Source: Croceitalea sp947503285 (GTDB taxonomy: Bacteria > Bacteroidota > Bacteroidia > Flavobacteriales > Flavobacteriaceae). Taken from it: a stretch of 64,000 bases of DNA. Shown one piece after another: positions 60,825 through 64,000 of the stretch. The position numbers and the translations under genes were made by a program. Every line of letters starts with the position of its first letter. The first letter of the stretch is position 1. Under the pieces are notes generated by a model. It was not told the origin of the DNA and searched no databases. It saw only the letters and a list, made by a program, of their open reading frames with translations. The stretch spans positions 930,001 to 994,000 of the forward strand of contig NZ_BTGQ01000002.1 of NCBI RefSeq assembly GCF_036985505.1. The letters run 5' to 3'.

Positions 60825-62585
60825 TTGTTAGCACAAATTAAAAATCCGGATGACCTACGCCGAATCGCCCATACCGATTTAGGACAAATTGCGAGGGAGT
60901 TACGGAGTTACATCATCGACATCGTAGCTACCAAAGAAGGACACCTGGGTGCTAGTCTGGGCGTTGTCGAATTGACCATTGCCCTACACTATGTTTTCAA
61001 TACACCTGACGACAAGCTTATCTGGGATGTGGGCCACCAGGCCTATGGCCACAAAATCCTTACTGGCAGAAAGGAAAACTTCCATACCAATCGACAACTG
61101 AACGGTATCAGCGGATTCCCAAAACGGGAAGAGAGCAAGTATGATGACTTTGGTACCGGACATAGCTCAACGTCCATCTCGGCCATCTTGGGAATGGCTA
61201 TTGCCGCTAAACTTAAGGGGGACCATAAAAAACAACATATCGCGGTAATAGGGGATGCCTCCATTGCAAGCGGAATGGCCTTCGAGGGCCTAAATCACCT
61301 AGGGGTTACAGATGCCAATGTACTGGTCATTCTAAATGATAATGCCATTGGAATAGACCCCAGTGTTGGAGCCCTAAAAAAATACCTTACCAATGTCAAG
61401 AAAGGTACCGCAAAAGATGAGAATATTTTTGAGTGCCTGAACCTTAATTATACGGGGCCTATCGACGGGCACGACATGCAAGAATTGCTTACCACCTTAA
61501 GACGCTTACGCAATATAAAAGGCCCAAGGTTACTACATATTATCACCACAAAAGGAAAAGGATTACTAAAGGCCGAGCAGAATCAGGTCGTCTACCATGC
61601 CCCGGGTAAATTTGATAGGCAAACAGGGGAACTTTATAAAAATCCAACAGTGGGGACGGCCCCAAAGTATCAAGATGTATTTGGCCATACCATCGTAGAA
61701 TTGGCAAAGAAAAACCAACGAATAGTTGGTATCACCCCAGCAATGCCGACGGGCAGTTCTTTAAAATATATGATGGAGGAAATTCCGGAACGCGCCTTTG
61801 ACGTAGGTATTGCAGAACAACATGCCGTTACCCTAGCGGCAGGTATGGCAACACAAGGGTTGATTCCTTTCTGTACCATTTATTCCACTTTTTTACAACG
61901 TGCCTATGACCAGGTAATCCATGATGTGGCCTTACAAAACCTACCGGTAGTTTTTTGTTTGGATAGGGCAGGCTTGGTCGGTCAAGATGGCCCTACGCAT
62001 CATGGTGTTTTTGATTTTGCCTATTTGCGGTGTATTCCGAATATGACCATTTTCTCGCCATTCAACGAAATGCAGCTACGCGACATGATGTATACGTGTC
62101 AGGTGAATGATTTGAATGGGCCCATTGCCATACGCTATCCGAGAGGTTATGGGGTCACTAAAAAGTGGCAACGGCCATTTAATACCATTGAAATAGGTAA
62201 GGGCCGTAAACTTAAAGATGGTGAAAAAATCGCATTTTTAACGATTGGGCCTATCGGAAACCAAATCACTGAACTGCTTGAAGATATAGATCATCCAGAG
62301 TTCTATGGGCATTTTGACATGCGCTTTGTAAAACCTTTGGATACCGCACTCTTGAAAACGGTGTTCAGCAATTATGAACATCTGATCACCCTTGAGGATG
62401 GTTGTGAAAAAGGGGGATTTGCAAGTGCTATCATCGAATATGCCCAAAAAGTCAACTACGTGGGATCCATAAAAACCTTCGCTATAAAAGATGAATTCAT
62501 CGAACAGGGAACCGTTGAAGAATTATATCGTATTTGTGGCTTGGATTCGAAATCAATTAAACAGTACCTTGAGACCTTATCTTAA
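60825..62585 (+). CDS. dxs: 1-deoxy-D-xylulose-5-phosphate synthase
   Basis: 586 residues, a typical size for flavobacterial DXS. It has the thiamine-diphosphate motif GDASIASGMAFEGLNHLG...VLILNDNAIGIDPS, with GHSSTSISAILG earlier, and the transketolase core ending with VGIAEQHAVTLAAGMA and DRAGLVGQDGPTHHG. The reaction joins pyruvate and glyceraldehyde 3-phosphate in the MEP isoprenoid pathway, feeding the prenyl synthase and carotenoid genes at 45-46 kb. The start is TTG; the ATG at 60820 is out of frame with an early stop. Confidence 0.97.
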   Translation: MLAQIKNPDDLRRIAHTDLGQIARELRSYIIDIVATKEGHLGASLGVVELTIALHYVFNTPDDKLIWDVGHQAYGHKILTGRKENFHTNRQLNGISGFPKREESKYDDFGTGHSSTSISAILGMAIAAKLKGDHKKQHIAVIGDASIASGMAFEGLNHLGVTDANVLVILNDNAIGIDPSVGALKKYLTNVKKGTAKDENIFECLNLNYTGPIDGHDMQELLTTLRRLRNIKGPRLLHIITTKGKGLLKAEQNQVVYHAPGKFDRQTGELYKNPTVGTAPKYQDVFGHTIVELAKKNQRIVGITPAMPTGSSLKYMMEEIPERAFDVGIAEQHAVTLAAGMATQGLIPFCTIYSTFLQRAYDQVIHDVALQNLPVVFCLDRAGLVGQDGPTHHGVFDFAYLRCIPNMTIFSPFNEMQLRDMMYTCQVNDLNGPIAIRYPRGYGVTKKWQRPFNTIEIGKGRKLKDGEKIAFLTIGPIGNQITELLEDIDHPEFYGHFDMRFVKPLDTALLKTVFSNYEHLITLEDGCEKGGFASAIIEYAQKVNYVGSIKTFAIKDEFIEQGTVEELYRICGLDSKSIKQYLETLS

Positions 62586-63642
62586 ATATCCTTTACTTCT
62601 TTTGATAGCACCGTTTTATGGTTTGTTCTTTTGTGCTGCCCAAGACCCTGTTCTAGATTCCATACCTGCAGACAGCAGTATAACCGATACCATTGTAATT
62701 CGGTGGGAACAGAAGAAGATAAAAAATATACGTCGGGGCATAAGACTACAAAGCCCAAGGGTTTCGTTCGTCGGTACCAAGCCCTTATCTGAAAAACCAA
62801 AGAAGTTCATACCGACTTCTTTTTGGACCAAAGAAAATGAGTTCGGACTCAATATCAACGAAGTTGCCTTTGTAAATTGGAATGCTGGCGGCGACAATTC
62901 CATCACGGCATTAGGCAATATGCGTTTTTCAAGAAAGTATAAATTCAGGTATATCAATTGGGATAGTGAGTTGCGTCTTCGATACGGCCTTAATGCACAA
63001 GAAGGCAGAAAACTTCGAAAAACCGATGATTTCATCAGATTGGCCTCGACATTTGCGTATCGTCGAGATACCCTTTCCAATTGGTATTATTCCGTCAAGG
63101 GCAACTTCAACACCCAGTTTACAAACGGTTTCAAGTATCCGGATAGGGAAAGTCCGATTTCCAGGTTTTTGGCCCCGGGGTATTTGTTTCTAGGTGCGGG
63201 TACCTCTTACATATCCGAAGGTGGCAAATTCAATCTCTACACGTCCCCCTTCACACTTAAAGCGACTTTTGTGCTTGATGAAGCTTTATCACAGCAAGGG
63301 GCTTTTGGGGTAGATGAAGGGGAACATGTATTTATGGAGGTTGGTTTTTTAGTAACCAATACTTGGGAATACGAGGTGCTAAAAAATGTAACAATGAGCC
63401 ATCGGTTGAACCTCTATACCGATTATATCAGAAGTTTTGGTAATGTTGATATTGATTGGGAGTTGGATTTCGTGCTTCAAGTCAACAAAAACGTAAATGC
63501 GAACATCGGCATACAGATCATTTACGACGATGATATTCTTTTTGATGAAGAAGTTGATGCCGACGGTACGGTATTAAATGCCGGGGAGCCCAGAATTCAA
63601 TTCAAACAGCTTTTAGGCATTGGGTTTGGATATATATTCTAA
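62569..63642 (+). CDS. DUF3078 outer-membrane-like protein
   Basis: About 357 residues from TTG 62569, which gives a clean signal peptide (MRPYLKYPLLLL... ending CAAQ). ATG 62491 would overlap dxs by 95 bp and put polar residues before the signal. The body is rich in alternating aromatic/polar strands, as in outer-membrane barrels, with the family text FGLNINEVAFVNWNAGGDNS and GEPRIQFKQLLGIGFGYIF at the end. DUF3078 proteins are of unknown function. Overlap with dxs is only 17 bp with the chosen start. Confidence 0.85.
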   Translation: MRPYLKYPLLLLIAPFYGLFFCAAQDPVLDSIPADSSITDTIVIRWEQKKIKNIRRGIRLQSPRVSFVGTKPLSEKPKKFIPTSFWTKENEFGLNINEVAFVNWNAGGDNSITALGNMRFSRKYKFRYINWDSELRLRYGLNAQEGRKLRKTDDFIRLASTFAYRRDTLSNWYYSVKGNFNTQFTNGFKYPDRESPISRFLAPGYLFLGAGTSYISEGGKFNLYTSPFTLKATFVLDEALSQQGAFGVDEGEHVFMEVGFLVTNTWEYEVLKNVTMSHRLNLYTDYIRSFGNVDIDWELDFVLQVNKNVNANIGIQIIYDDDILFDEEVDADGTVLNAGEPRIQFKQLLGIGFGYIF

Positions 63643-64000
63643 AGCTGTCTTCCCATTAATTTATTATGGATGTTCACAGCAGCGCTATCAGAAAGACTGG
63701 CCACAAAACAGGAAGCGCTCAACAGCAGTTCATACGTGGTTTTCGAATGGTCTTGATATTGCGTAGGCAAGGTTTTTATCAAAAGGTTGTCGTAATTGGT
63801 GGCATCACCTTTTTTCTTACGTAATAAAGCCGTTGTATATATTTCAAGAATGTCGGCAATGATCTTATACCCGGCCAATTCTTTCTCAATGACCTCTTGA
63901 GACTGATAAATATTGGAAATACTGACATTAATAATATCGCCTATTTGTGCTTTGTAATGGCTCTTGTCTAAAAGGGCGACATCAAAATCCCCTTGCAAAA
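63639..64000 (-). CDS. dGTPase-like (HD-domain) protein, 5' end cut off
   Basis: Only the C-terminal 120 residues lie in the window; the N-terminal catalytic HD domain is beyond the right edge. The visible part reads VIEKELAGYKIIADILEIYTTAL...NYDNLLIKTLPTQYQDHSKTTYELLLSASCFVASLSDSAAVNIHNKLMG, which resembles the C-terminal helical segment of deoxyguanosinetriphosphate triphosphohydrolases, with the SLSDSAAVNIHNKL ending. The family call is moderately sure because no catalytic residues are visible. Confidence 0.72.
   Translation of the reverse strand, partial: LQGDFDVALLDKSHYKAQIGDIINVSISNIYQSQEVIEKELAGYKIIADILEIYTTALLRKKKGDATNYDNLLIKTLPTQYQDHSKTTYELLLSASCFVASLSDSAAVNIHNKLMGRQL

Overview
The window looks like a chromosomal segment of a marine flavobacterium (Bacteroidota, Flavobacteriaceae). 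The evidence is the family content: TonB-dependent receptor, tricorn-type S41 peptidase, DUF2141 and DUF4097 proteins, a CstB-like persulfide dioxygenase, a GH16 laminarinase-type enzyme, carotenoid lycopene cyclase and a FeoAB system with a Cys-rich accessory. The DNA is AT-rich, Shine-Dalgarno sites are scarce, and many genes have Bacteroidota-type promoters (-33 TTG, -7 TAnnTTTG) only a few bases before the start codon. I see no insertion sequence, prophage, CRISPR array or rRNA. One tRNA gene (Asn) is present. Both window edges cut genes.

Layout. 0-7.7 kb (all minus): a run reading from a two-subunit molybdenum hydroxylase through a Cys-rich Crp-family regulator, a SulP anion transporter, an MBL-rhodanese-rhodanese enzyme and a rhodanese lipoprotein, which together suggest persulfide/sulfide handling, then a truncated DUF5694 gene. 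7.8-11.4 kb (plus): a formylglycine-generating-type enzyme and an orphan TPR histidine kinase. 11.6-13.2 kb (minus): terminator, tRNA-Asn and rseP. 13.3-16.7 kb (plus): SCO protein and feoA-feoB plus a 47-residue Cys-rich membrane protein. 16.8-19.7 kb: ECF sigma, HEAT-repeat anti-sigma and two DUF4097 proteins. 19.7-27.8 kb: a plug-only TonB-like lipoprotein, GH16, DUF2141, small unknowns, the tricorn-like peptidase, an SDR and a ThiE-like protein. 28-34.3 kb: an MFS transporter divergent from a Crp-type regulator, then ZIP and DtxR genes divergent from a TonB receptor and a thioredoxin, with a DtxR-box-like site on the receptor promoter. 34.4-37.6 kb: SPW membrane protein, a kinase-like phosphotransferase and a flavin disulfide reductase.

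37.6-44.4 kb is the least understood part. It holds two tandem paralogues of unknown function, two overlapping lipoprotein genes (one with an HExxH site), an orphan LuxR-type response regulator, an Xre-type regulator, a 47-residue lipoprotein and a membrane protein. A 24-bp imperfect dyad occurs upstream of the two minus-strand lipoprotein operons here, which suggests shared control. 44.6-46.7 kb: lycopene cyclase and a prenyl synthase, convergent. 46.8-48.0 kb: a second sigma-factor operon with a membrane protein and a 48-residue product. 48.0-55.1 kb: a TetR-TolC-MFP-RND efflux operon with a clear TetR-type operator on its promoter and an intruding frameshifted four-helix-bundle gene. 55.2-64 kb is mostly housekeeping: aspS, a ClC protein lacking the usual gating glutamate, cold-shock protein, tadA, dxs, a DUF3078 protein and the end of a dGTPase-like gene.

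Several gene starts were moved downstream from the longest possible start, because a promoter -7 element overlaps the upstream codon or because a signal peptide or domain begins at the later ATG. Two small lipoprotein/membrane genes and one 48-codon gene were found by reading the spacers directly.
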